64,000 bases of DNA from Paraphoma chrysanthemicola (taxonomy: Eukaryota; Ascomycota; Dothideomycetes; Pleosporales; Phaeosphaeriaceae). Made by a program: the position numbers and the translations under genes. Of this stretch, positions 43,834 through 54,363 are shown one piece after another (the stretch's first letter is position 1; each line of letters opens with the position of its first letter). Location: positions 1,054,001 through 1,118,000 of the forward strand of contig JAGMWG010000010.1 of assembly GCA_020744225.1 (NCBI GenBank). Direction: 5' to 3'. The notes under the pieces were generated by a model. That model was not told where the DNA came from. It saw only the letters and a program-made list of their open reading frames with translations, and made no database searches.

Positions 43834-46057
43834 CTAATGAACACCGTTCACAACATCAACGCCAGAATCCTGCTTCGCATGGCCCTTTGCTGACTCCTTA
43901 AGCAACCTCTCCACTTCGCCCCTCTGCCGCCTAAGCAAATCATTCACCTCGGCCTGATGCTTCGCCTGCAAATCAGAGTACCGCTGAGACAGTGCTCTTT
44001 CGTCTCGCTTTATTTCCTTCACTTCCTTCTGCGTTGTAGCGCTTGTTTCGACTTTCTCCTCCTGCGGTGCTGTCTCAGCGACGCTGACGCCATTTGTAGC
44101 AGGCTGCTCACCGTCCTTGGAATTATACTTGATATCCAAGCCCGCAAGATCATTGGCTTTGCGCCACTCGGTTAGGATCTTGATGAATGCCGGACTCCCA
44201 TATCCGTACGTGGCATTGCGTGCAGCATTAATTGAAGGCTTGCCCTCATTGTTATAGTACCCGGGTGTGCATTCCTTGAAGAAATCACCGCGAATAGCTG
44301 TTCCCTTGACGATTGTGTCGCACCACGCTTCCTCAGCTTCTTGCGTTGGCTCGATCGTTCTGATATCGCGCTTCTTGCACTCTGAAATCACGTATGCAAA
44401 GTGTCGCGCCTGTTCGCCGGTGACGTGCATAAAGTTTGGCGTTAGTGCCGCTTGCACGACAGAGACCCAGAAACAATTCGGGAACTGCCGACTCGACCAT
44501 CCGTGCAGAGTGGAAGCGCCGTCCTTCCACTTCTCGGTAGTCGTCATGCCGTCGCGACCGTAGATTTCCATGCCAGTCTTGTGCGCCCATTCGTTCGCGA
44601 GCTCGAAACCAGTTGCGTAGATCAGGCAATCAATCTCGAATTCTTCACCGTTGGCAACAACACCTTTCTCGGTGATCCGCTCCACACCTTGTCCTTTTGT
44701 ATCGACGAGCTTCACGTTGGGACGGTTGAAAGTGTCAAGATACTCGTCGTGGAAGCAGGGTCGCTTGCAGAACTGATTATACCATGGCTTGAGGCCATCT
44801 GCGGTGTCTTTATCTTTGACAATCTCATCCGTGCGAGCTCTGATCGACTCCATCTTCTTGAAGTCGGCCAATTGTCGCTTTGCCGCGGCTTCGATGGGGT
44901 TGTTGGGATCCACGCCAGCGGTAATGAGTTCGCGAATGATGTCAGTCCAGCGATCGGCAACCATATCTTCTTTCTCAAAGCCACCATTAACAATACTGTC
45001 GAAATTGTCCATCCTCTCCTTCTGCCATCCTTTCTTGAGCGACTTTGCCCACTCTTGGTCGGTTGGACGGTTGCCACGAACGTCAATCGAAGATGGTGTT
45101 CGTTGGAAGACGTACAATTGCTTTGCCCATTCTCCGAGATGAGGGACGATTTGCACCGCGGTTGCGCCTGTGCCAATTATCCCTACTCGCTTGTCTTTGA
45201 GCTTCTCTAGACCGCCTGACGGATCGCCTCCAGTATAGTCAAAGTCCCATCGCGAGGAGTGGAATGAGTGCCCCTTGAAGTCTTCGATGCCTGGTACCCC
45301 AAGGAATTTCGGTCGATGAAGCGGTCCAGCGGCCGGAATGATGAAGCGTGATTTGATCTTATCGCCCCTCACGGTGTGAGTCGTCCACTTGCCCTCCTCC
45401 TCATTCCACCGCATCTCGTTTGTCTCGGTCTGGAACAGCGCTCGCGAGTAAAGGTCGAACTTCTCGCCAATCATACGCGAGTGCTTGAGCAGCTCTTTAG
45501 CACGTGCGTACTTCTCAGTTGGCATATAGCCAACCTCTTCGAGCAATGGCATGTAGATGTACGATTCGATATCGCATTGCGCTCCCGGATAGCGATTCCA
45601 GTACCTGTTGATATAGTCAACATGGAGTATACTCTTTTCCGGAACTTCAGACATACCATGTGCCACCAAAGTCGCCGGCTTTTTCAATGATCCTAAAGTT
45701 GTTGACACCAGCCTCAATCAGTCGTACGGCAACGACCTGAGCGCCATAACCTCCCCCCACAATGACAACATCCACCTCTTCTTCTATGGGATCTCGTGTA
45801 AATCCTGGGTCTATCCAAGGATCTTTCAGGTAGCGCGACAGCGAGCCATCAAGGACGATGTATTGTTCGACACCTTGATTGCGTGCCAGACGCTTGTCTC
45901 GCTCCTCAAGATACTTCGCTTTGAGCGCCGACGGGTCGAAAGGAAGTGTATCGCCCTGTGCTATCTCTCCGACTTTGATATCGACTGGCGACTTCTCCAC
46001 TTGCGGGATTGGTACTTCTGCTACCTCGGTGGGTGGAATGGGGCCTAGCGTCGCCAT
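43834..46057 (-). CDS. Class B flavin monooxygenase, Baeyer-Villiger type, with coiled-coil tail
   Basis: Exons 46057-45657 and 45604-43834 join across a 52-base intron (GTATGT donor, ACAG acceptor), restoring FGGTWYWNRYPGAQCD, to 723 residues. The FAD Rossmann motif GGGYGA is at 101-106, the NADPH motif GTGATA at about 278-283, and between them the Baeyer-Villiger fingerprint FKGHSFHSSRW at 243-253. The C-terminal YATGF-type segment is also present. These enzymes insert oxygen into ketones to form esters or lactones using NADPH and O2. A ~95-residue N-terminal extension is common in fungi. The last ~80 residues form a Lys/Glu/Arg-rich coiled coil (RYSDLQAKHQAEVNDLLRRQ) that standard members lack. 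An upstream in-frame ATG at 46126 could add 23 residues. The substrate is unknown. Confidence 0.92.
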
Positions 46058-47953
46058 GATGTCCTTTACTGTTGAAGATGAATAGAGATTGGAAGTGTGG
46101 GTACTTCTTGAGAAAGTCGTGGACAAAGCTCGGGCACACTATATGTAAGAACATTGCCGCAAGCAAGACTTCATTAGGAAGTCAAGGAACTTCTAAAGCC
46201 GCGGTATCTTGCTCATCGTAGTAGCTTCCCCACTTCAAAGCCAGTGTCAGAGGTGCCACACAGTAGCATCGAACCCAATCAAAGGCGGCAAAGCTAACGC
46301 CCTGCTAGTAGCGACATGCAAGGTAGGCGTCATACGGATGATTTCAGTGTTGTCCATGAACCCTCCATTGTGACTCGTACCCGAGGGACGGAATCGTTTA
46401 CGCTGATGTCGAAACCTGGGGGTTTTGGTGGGGTAGTGGAGCGACCCAAACCAGTAGCGACTAGGGCAGAGCGAGTCGCAACCTGAGAACGGTGCATAAC
46501 GGAGGGTTCAAAACCCCGCGAATCTTCTTACGCCAGCAGGTTGCATGGTTAAGAGCGCCATCGGCAGCCGGAATAAAGTGTTTAATGAGTGAGACTTCGA
46601 CCATGGTATTCTTTGCTTCTTACTTTCTAGAAGGAGTGAACCAGTACCACGCATACATAACATTTCTCACTGCTGCTGACAACGAAACTTCAGTCCAGGA
46701 TGCAATCCAATGGGTCAATTGTTATAAGGTGACGTTCATCTGTGAAGATCTTATGTGATCATGAGACCCATCATTTTTCATTCTAGACGTGAAGTCGATT
46801 GACGTGCGTCGAATTCTTGTCACTGAACCACGAGCAGGAGTCGCAAGGATTTGGTAGTACTTGTGGAACACCCGCAGGTTTTCGCAGAGACAGTCTGCAA
46901 AGAGCAGCACGCTGTTGAATCAAATTATCACATCAGTTTCGTCCCATCTCTTCCATGGTCACTTGACCATGACATCAAAGCTATTGTTGCAGGTCAGGCT
47001 TTCGCCCCGTCCCACCACAAGATCATCGCTGCGACAAAGTGACCTCAGCTCCAAACGCCCAGCACTACGAGCCAAAATTGCGCAAACGATCCAGACGCTC
47101 TGATCACCGCTTCCCAGCCACCTTCATCACCCTCACCCGGACATTAGAATTGCGATGTGCAAACGACCAGCCAGGGTCTTTCCGCGATGAGGTCGCGTCC
47201 GGCGCATGCACCAGATTGCAACAATAGCCTTTGTCCCGGAAATAGGTTAAGCAGGGTCGTGCTCCGTGTGCGACAAACCACGCGCGCAACATCACACAAG
47301 CCAGGCTTGCGCCAGCGACTCATTTGCATTTCCACTCCACGAGCTGATCGTCCAACCTTATTTGCGACTCGCGTGGGCACTTGCGCCGCTCGTCGACGCC
47401 GCAGCTGAACGTGCCCGGAAAGTAGGTAGTTTCGCAGCGAGTATTGGAGGCGGGCGCGGCGTTCAGGAACGAGTGGGCTTGGCTGGGGGCACGAGTCGGA
47501 CTGTGCTTGGACCGCGGTTGCTGACGCCTCATCTCCGCAACCGCCCGTGCTCAGTGTGATCAGGGGAGGGTCCATGGCCCTCTTTTATTTGGCGCAGGTA
47601 AGAATGCTGTTTGATGGGTAATGTTACTAACTGTGGGTGCGAATTGCGTAGATGTGTGATTGCAGTTAGCTGGCCATACACACCCCAGTCCATAGTATGG
47701 TAGGGTATGGTGATGGGTATGGTAAGACATCACGAAGCAACCAATGGACGCAAGGTTTGGGATAGTGAATTCGTGAATGCGTTAATTGCAACAGAAGATG
47801 CAGTCCCTAGTATTGAACAGGGGAAAAGAAGCCGTACAAGCAACGTACGATACAGAGAAGAAGCGAAACAATTCCAGCGCACCCAATGCGATTTTCCTCA
47901 AGCCAACCCGTTGATCAAGAAGCCCCCAACTCCACCCCTTTGCCTTGATTCGT
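46058..47953. other. Intergenic stretch, no supported gene
   Basis: About 1.9 kb from the Baeyer-Villiger-type gene start to the stop of the CAP gene. Several frames of 80-143 codons overlap on both strands near 47144-47575 with no motif. A GGTTCAAAACC box at about 46502 was checked as a tRNA T-arm and rejected. Confidence 0.4.
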
Positions 47954-48688
47954 TTATGCGAAGTCGCAAGACCAGATGTCCTTGTGGCATGCGCATCCAA
48001 TCTTGGAGTAGTTGGGCGAGGTGAGGATCTCGGCGTGGCCAGTTTGGCCCTCGTACGACCAGCCCTCGGACATGGTCTTGCAGACGCCATCGAGACCAGG
48101 AAGAGTGGGGATCTCGCAGAGCCAACCACCAACGAAGACCTTCTTGAAGCCCTCGACAGTGTCCGGGCCTGGAGCAAGGGTCTGACCGAAAGTGCCAGAG
48201 TTGAGCTTGTGGACCATCTGGCCGTTACCGGCAACAACAGTGTCCATGGCGTTGGACTCGAGCTTGGAGTCCTGGGCGAGGGCCTTGAGGCCGAGCTTCT
48301 CGCGCCACTCAGCGACGACACCCATGTAGCCGTCGGCTACGGGTGCGGGGGCAGGTGCGGCGGAGGAGACTGGTGGTGCAGGGGCCGGAGCCTCGTAGAC
48401 GGGTTCGGGGGTTGGGGTAGGAGTCGGGGTGACGACTACGGGAGCCTCGTACTTGCTGGTTGGCTCCTCGTAGACAACGGTGGTAACTGCGGGTGCCTCA
48501 TAGACGGGCTCGGGGGAAGGAGTTGGCTTGGGGACCTCGTAGCCCTCAGTCACGTAGACGGTGTGGACAACAGTCTCGACGACGACGTGGACATTCTTAA
48601 CCTCCTTCTGAGGCTTTCCTCCCCAGCCGTAGCCTGGAAGAGCGATGGCAGAGCCAGCAAGGGCTGCGAGAGTGAAAGTGGTGCGCAT
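47954..48688 (-). CDS. Secreted CAP-domain (SCP/PR-1/YkwD-like) protein with Pro/Thr-rich linker
   Basis: Single exon of 244 residues. A signal peptide (MRTTFTLAALAGSAIALP) is followed by a short GYGWGGK segment and a VHVVVETVVHTVYVTEG strand. A Pro/Glu/Thr/Val-rich linker with repeated PEPVYEAPA units spans roughly 55-120. The C-terminal ~120 residues form a CAP domain: YMGVVAEWREKLGLKAL, DSKLESNAM, GNGQMVHKLNSGTFGQ and TGHAEILTSPNYSKIGCACH. The last block resembles the GHRENILNPNYTxIG signature of the YkwD branch rather than the animal GHYTQVVW form. Extracellular or wall-bound location is expected; fungal members bind sterols or lipids in some cases. The linker suggests wall attachment. 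A TATA box lies about 236 bases upstream. Confidence 0.85.
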   Translation of the reverse strand: MRTTFTLAALAGSAIALPGYGWGGKPQKEVKNVHVVVETVVHTVYVTEGYEVPKPTPSPEPVYEAPAVTTVVYEEPTSKYEAPVVVTPTPTPTPEPVYEAPAPAPPVSSAAPAPAPVADGYMGVVAEWREKLGLKALAQDSKLESNAMDTVVAGNGQMVHKLNSGTFGQTLAPGPDTVEGFKKVFVGGWLCEIPTLPGLDGVCKTMSEGWSYEGQTGHAEILTSPNYSKIGCACHKDIWSCDFA

Positions 48689-48923
48689 CTTGATAGTGGA
48701 TATGTTTGTTTGTTTGGTTTGGGTGGGAAGTGATTGACTGGTTTGGTTCGACGGAAGAGTTTTCGAGTTTTTGGGAGTTGCTGTCAAAGAACGATGTATG
48801 CCGATGGGCGGTAGAGAACGTGGGTGTCAGTGAATGACTGTGGGTAGAGAATGACTGGATGTCGAAACCTGGAAGTCGCAGACCTGAATCCGAGAGAGTA
48901 GATGAAAGAGATGGGAACGAGGG

Positions 48924-48933
48924 CCTATATACC
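48924..48933 (-). promoter_or_regulatory. TATA box of the CAP-domain gene
   Basis: Minus-strand GGTATATAGG, about 236 bases before the start codon at 48688, preceding a C/T-rich leader. Confidence 0.45.
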
Positions 48934-48949
48934 GATTTAGGCACATGAG

Positions 48950-51900
48950 CGCCTCGCAGCGCCTCGCAGGAGGGAAATGAAAGCGAGAGCCATAGCGCCC
49001 GCCACGGCCCCATCCTCCGCACATGTGCTTAGATGCTGCGCTAGCGAGCCTTAGGCGAAATTTCTATCCCAACCAAGCTCTTGGTAGCCAGATTGAATCC
49101 TTTCATTTCCTTTGGCTGTGACCCTCGATGTGCGCCTGACTGTGTACCGTTTTGAAGCCTGAGAGGAAACCCACCGCCATTGGTAGACACATCAACTGCA
49201 ACGAACTCGCTTCGTTCTTTGTTTATCATGCGCTCTCTCAAATGCAGTGCTTTGTGCGTTTCCCACAGCGCTTCGATTTGTCTTGGTGGGCGTGCCTCGA
49301 GACAAGGACGGGTGTCAGGGGTAAACACAGATGATCACTTTACTACTGCAGGGGTCGAGGTCACTAACCGCCCGCTTTCGGTAGTCTAGACGACGGATTA
49401 GTGCCTGATCTGGCAAGACGTCAAAACAATCCGACATACGCATTCTGCCCATTGGCCAGAGATACACCCCTGCACGGTCCGACAGGGCCACGTTTCAGAT
49501 GTCTTTTGCTGCACAACTTTATCCTCCCGCGCCGCAGCTTGTGCACCTACGCGACGAAAGCCGCGCTCAGTCCGTTTACGGTTTCAGCCACGGTGCTTCA
49601 GCAGCTCATTGATCTGAGCACAATGACCGCACGCTTCCGAGATGATGTGCGCCCATGTCAAAGGATCGAGACTCGCGGGGTGGTCTTCGACTGTGGAGCT
49701 TCGCAGAATTAAAGACGGGAGAGCCTCATCGCTGAAACGGCGGCACGATCAAAAACGGTGATCCTGTATGTAACGTGCAACGGGGAAGTGGGTGGAGGTA
49801 CGTGGAGCCTCGACGTCCCTCAGGCTGCTGCCGCCGCCTCTGATCGACAGGCGGACGATAACCACGACAGCGCGCTTGATGACACTCGGCTTCAGACCCG
49901 TCGTGTCACCACTGTCTTCCAAACCCGTGGTCGCCACGTGTAATGCAGATGTTTCAACTGCGCTGTTGTCTTGATGTGGACTGTCACTTCCGAAGGTCTT
50001 CTCCACAACCGAGGGATTGCTGCGAGATACGTCATCTCTCGACCTGAGAATGACCAGGATGAAGGGAATGAATAGTGGTGACAAGCACGGCTGAGGCATG
50101 GAACCCCATCGCGGAGTAATCTGCCGCCCGCTGTCTCATCATCTTGTTTATTCCGACCTCATCTCATACGAGATGAAGCACCGAGAAGCTTGTCAGCCGT
50201 GCTTCAGACCGCGAGATGAGAAGCGTTGAGAATCCACACATTGGTCTGGACGCCTTTGTGTCCGTCATGTTGAGTCGTACAAGAAGGTGCTTGCGTGTCC
50301 CTTCGGCAGAGTTGCGGCGTTGACGACCTTCTTGTTTCAAAGTCCTGCACACGTCCCACAAACCTGCGATTTTTCAATATTCAGACCTATCACGTTGTAC
50401 CATTTTGCGGCGCTCCGAAATCTTCTGCACCTTTTTCCAACCGTCTTCCCCGCTGCAGCATGCTGACTGACGCCCATCTTCCTCGGCGGCCATCGCGATC
50501 TGACCCTGACATGCCCGGGGCCGTTGGGCTCAACACCGCCAGTACCCGGATCGACAACCTCCGTTCTGGACTGCACTGGTGTTGTAGATCGATACGCCGT
50601 TGGTTGTGGTGGGTAATGTTGCCGTCGCAAACAGAGGCGGCAACCTTCGAAAAACACAGGTGGAGAAACTTCCCTATCGATAAGATTGAGTGCCTGCAGT
50701 AGCGTTGCGCCATCGCCGCTCATCGCCGGCACCTCTTCCCGACACACATGATCTGCACACACTCCGTCTTCCACATGTCCTCTCCGCACTCGAGCTGTCG
50801 TGTTTCCTGCGGAGCAGCGCGTGCTCTTTCTGCTCACATGTGCTTCAGAAACAAATGCCTAAACACCGCGCATGCTGGATATCTGGGCATTGACTCAACA
50901 TTCAGCCAGAGCAAAATCTGCAGACATGCTCCACTGCATCTGCGCCATCAACCGCAAACGTAAGTTGGACGGTCAATTAAATCGGGGAACCTGATGGAAG
51001 CCTCCGAGCCTTTTGCCGCTGTGGTGCGATTACTGGGCAGAGCCAATGACCTTTTTGTTCACATGTTGCCTTTCTTATTCCCACCGAGTCTCGACCATGC
51101 AAGTTCTGCCGGATCGCTTCGTCATCAAGATGACGTCTCCCTTCCTTGTCTTCAACCACTGTCGTTTTTCACGCCTTCGGCTGTTCCCCGACGCCTAGTC
51201 TCTCCGGCACACGTGAACGAACAGCATCATTGGTGGTCAGGCACATATGCTCATTTCGGGTATGCAAGCCTACACGTGTACGCCGCCGGGTTGTCAACGC
51301 TTGACCTGACTACGCATGCGGTTGACTTGTAGTCTCCAATGTGACTTGTTGGTTGACAGATGGCGCTGCATGCGTGGACGAAATGCGAAAGCGCCTTGTC
51401 ATGTCGCCGAGGATTACTGATTCAGCGCTGTAAACACTCTGACATGCCAAAAGTCTATGTGTGTACACCGCATACACAATAGTTTCAAGATGTCCTTTGG
51501 GAGGGCGGCGAACATATCTCACTGGCTCAGCATCACAGCCACGACTTTCCTTATCAAGGAACACGTACTCACCATCACCGCAACTGCGCCGCAATACCTT
51601 ACAACGTGCACGTCGGGCTGAGGGCCAACGCAGAACCCAAGAAAATCCTTATCCTGGTTTTCAACCAAACCTTACTAGTCCCACATAAACAACTAACCAG
51701 CGCTTCTGCCCAGAAAAATCCCTCACAGGCGCCGTTCAGTTGTCTTACTCCATCCCCACTTTTATCCAGTAAACATCCAACCAGGAACCACTTGCGGCCC
51801 CAATTCGCCGCATTTGACCAACCACGGTCCGAGGCGCCCATGTTCCATCGCCCCAACGCCGTAGCATCTGCCGCCGCGTTTGCAAGAATTTTGTTTCGAA

Positions 51901-52315
51901 AAATGGGTCCCCACGCGCATGGTGGAGACACTCGTACCTGCGGCGTACCTGGCTAAGGGCAGTCTGGGTCAGCCTGTTCGGACTGGGGGGAGGACTGTGT
52001 GGAATAGATAAAGAGCGTAGGTGTTCGTCGATCTTGTGTTCGATAAGCCATTGTTCTATACACACACTCCTTTGTGTTTGACTTGTTGCAGCTTGAAGCT
52101 CCAAGAGAGATTCTTTGTTCGCATCTTTACACTCCCTTTACGAAAGACTTTGTCTCAAACGTCCTTCATTCCTGTCCCTTCTTTTTGAACCCAACTACCA
52201 CGGCCCACCCACCAGTCCAAACGAACAAGACACTATCCTTCAGATCGATATCAAGATCACACACACATACTCTTTCGAGTTTCAAAACAACACAATCCTT
52301 CCAAATTTTTCAAAC
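48950..52315. other. Gene-poor 3.4-kb stretch
   Basis: No supported gene. A short tandem GCGCCTCGCA occurs near 48950-48970. Minus-strand frames at 49749-50099, 50337-50837 and 51310-51594 include Thr/Gly-rich bits (for example TATLPTTTNGVSIYNTS near 50590-50650) recalling fungal wall proteins, but they are in different frames with stops between. The last ~250 bases are the leader of the Bys1-like gene. Decayed coding sequence or a non-coding transcript is possible. Confidence 0.35.
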
Positions 52316-52909
52316 ATGTTCGCCAAACTCACCCTCCTTGCGACCGCGCTGCAAGCCAGCCTCGCCCTCGCCGGCGGCAACGCCATCATCAAGAACCAAT
52401 GCAACTACGACGTCTGGGTCTGGTCCGTCGACCAATCCAGCTACGGGTCTGCCATCCACGTGCCCGCGCAATCGCAGTATTCCGAGGGATTCAAAAACGC
52501 ATGTAACGGATGCGGCACGTCTCTCAAAGTCAGCAAGACATCCACCTTGTCCGGCGGCTCGCAGACGCAATTCGAGTACAGCATCGTCGACAACCAAGTC
52601 TGGTTCGACATCAGCTTCGTTGACTGCGCGGCGGGCGAATCGGCGGATAGCTGCCCTGGCCACAAGGATGGCTTGTCGATGAGCAGTCCGAGCGCGAAGT
52701 GTGGAACTGCGCATTGTGCTGCGGGCGCGTATTGCCCGACGCAGGCGTACTATGTCGATTTCCCCATGCAGAAGCTGGGCCTGCAGGACCCGGTGTTCAC
52801 GTGCCCCGGTGTCGGTATGGGAAGCATGGATTTGGCGATGACGCTTTGTGCGGATGATGGAAAGGCCGTCAAGAGGAGCATTGCTGGACGGTTGTTGATG
52901 GATGCTTAG
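52316..52909 (+). CDS. Bys1-family secreted protein (thaumatin-like antigen)
   Basis: Single exon of 197 residues beginning at the ATG at 52316 after a long A/C/T-rich leader. The signal peptide is residues 1-19 (MFAKLTLLATALQASLALA). The mature protein starts GGNAIIKNQCNYDVWVWSVD, followed by TQFEYSIVDNQVWFDISFVDC and paired cysteines (CPGHKDG, CGTAHCAAGAYCP). The NxCxYDVWVWSV opening and the DNQVWFDIS(F/Y)VDC block are typical of the Bys1 family, first known from the yeast phase of Blastomyces, with a thaumatin-like fold. It is secreted, and its role in filamentous fungi is unclear. The C-terminal KRSIAGRLLMDA might be a cleaved tail. Length is close to the family norm. Confidence 0.88.
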   Translation: MFAKLTLLATALQASLALAGGNAIIKNQCNYDVWVWSVDQSSYGSAIHVPAQSQYSEGFKNACNGCGTSLKVSKTSTLSGGSQTQFEYSIVDNQVWFDISFVDCAAGESADSCPGHKDGLSMSSPSAKCGTAHCAAGAYCPTQAYYVDFPMQKLGLQDPVFTCPGVGMGSMDLAMTLCADDGKAVKRSIAGRLLMDA

Positions 52910-53139
52910 ATGCACTTGATGTGTGCTGGTGATTGACGAAGAGCAACGCTTTAACGACCTTTTTGTTTCGCTTCGTAAAACCTCTTGTTCGTAGATACCC
53001 GAGGTTATAGACCAGCTTCCTTTTTAAAAGCTGTGTCTCCTTTCAGTTCACTGTTGATATAAGAATCAGAACATTTTGAACTTTTGACATCCTTCTCTTG
53101 CGTTTGCTTGATGTGATTGTCGTTGGACATGGGGTGTCT

Positions 53140-54363
53140 TCAGACTACGCGCTGCGCGAGCGCTGCTATCCCGACTGCAGCAGCTAGGAGCCATGATGCT
53201 GTTCTTGATTTTTCCGCCTCGGCTCTTGCGCTTGTGCTGGCTGGATAAGTATTGCTATTGCCGCCCACGACACCAGGCGTAGCTGAAGCAGCGGCGCCCC
53301 ATTCCGTTTTTGTGGATGGCACTACAGGCAATGTTGTTGTTACATCACCTACTACAAGAACAGTAGACACACCAGCAGTGCCGATTGAGATTGGAACATT
53401 GCCCACGGTGATGGCTTGTCCCGGAGCAAGGGTTTGGCCTGCGAGCACGTACTTTGTCGTGCCATCGACAATTGTAGTTGAGACCATGAGCGCTTGGGGT
53501 GCATCTGTTGCTTGTGCTGCCTGGATTGCCTGGGGAATGGGGGGAAGCGTGGTCGTCTGGCCGCCTGCTACGAGAACAGTAGAGCCGGCTGAGTCGATGC
53601 TCAGGGCGACGACTACATTATTGATTGTTGTGGTACCAACTGCGATGGTGTCAGAGCCCAGGACATATTGATAGCCCACAGCGGTTGCTACGGTCGTCGG
53701 TTTGCCGTCGTAGGTAACAACTCTGACCCTCGTTACAGGCTCAGGCCGAAGAGTAACTCCTCCTTGAGTTATCTCTGGCGGCGGCGTAACACGTGGCTGT
53801 GTCACCCCTGCGGGAGTCACTCGAGGGATGTATTCCGAAGGTACAACGACAGTGACCGCTCCGTTCGGGCCATTGATCGGTGCCTCCACATGGGGTGAGT
53901 TCGGGATGCCAGTCGGCCTTGATGGGTCCTGAGTAACGATTTCCCAGCCACCTTCAGATTTTTCGAGATGCGGCGCGTGAGAAGCGATTGAGATGGGCAC
54001 ACTCAGGTATGACTGAATCAAAGACCCAATATCAGCCTTTGGTGGCGCATTCGTGGCAATGTTGCGATTAATCGATGTTGTCGTAGGGCTGTCGAAGCCA
54101 TCGACCTTGCTTTCTAGATGCGGCTTGAAAAAAGGTGTTTCGTGTGTAACCTCAGTCTCAGTCGCTATCGGATCCCATGGCGCGATTGTCGTCAAGTTAA
54201 GCGGTGCTGTGGCGCTCTCGTTAGTGATTCTGCTGATGGGTAAAATACGAGATGATTTCCACATCAGGACAACGCTCGTAAACCAAGACTTACTATCTCG
54301 AATGGCGAATGCGGAGACACTCATGGTCAAAGCCAGTATCTGCTGTGCACGCAGATATCGCAT
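53140..54363 (-). CDS. Predicted GPI-anchored wall/surface protein with internal repeats
   Basis: Exons 54363-54294 and 54206-53140 join across an 87-base intron with GTAAGT donor, CACTAAC branch point and CACAG acceptor, giving 378 residues. An unspliced frame exists but carries a charged insert right after the signal peptide. The signal peptide (MRYLRAQQILALTMSVSAFA) precedes a Pro/Thr/Val-rich region. Two related repeats follow, beginning YQYVLGSDTIAVG and TKYVLAGQTLAPG, and each ends STVLVxGxxTTTLP. The C-terminus has a small-residue segment (TYPASTSARAEAEKS) followed by a hydrophobic tail (WLLAAAVGIAALAQRVV), a GPI-signal pattern. Such repeats are common in extracellular proteins of Pezizomycotina. 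Function unknown. Confidence 0.75.
   Translation of the reverse strand: MRYLRAQQILALTMSVSAFAIRDSKSWFTSVVLMWKSSRILPISRITNESATAPLNLTTIAPWDPIATETEVTHETPFFKPHLESKVDGFDSPTTTSINRNIATNAPPKADIGSLIQSYLSVPISIASHAPHLEKSEGGWEIVTQDPSRPTGIPNSPHVEAPINGPNGAVTVVVPSEYIPRVTPAGVTQPRVTPPPEITQGGVTLRPEPVTRVRVVTYDGKPTTVATAVGYQYVLGSDTIAVGTTTINNVVVALSIDSAGSTVLVAGGQTTTLPPIPQAIQAAQATDAPQALMVSTTIVDGTTKYVLAGQTLAPGQAITVGNVPISIGTAGVSTVLVVGDVTTTLPVVPSTKTEWGAAASATPGVVGGNSNTYPASTSARAEAEKSRTASWLLAAAVGIAALAQRVV

Noticed and set aside
44452..45210. 252-codon plus-strand frame
   Set aside because: Antisense to the Baeyer-Villiger-type monooxygenase, whose motifs are unambiguous.
46440..46620. Possible tRNA gene (GGTTCAAAACC as T-arm, TGGTTAAGAGCG as A box)
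   Set aside because: No acceptor stem, no anticodon arm with the required loop, and the A and B boxes are in the wrong order or spacing.
52310..52915. 201-codon minus-strand frame opposite Bys1
   Set aside because: Arg/Ala-rich translation caused by G/C third positions of the Bys1 gene on the other strand.
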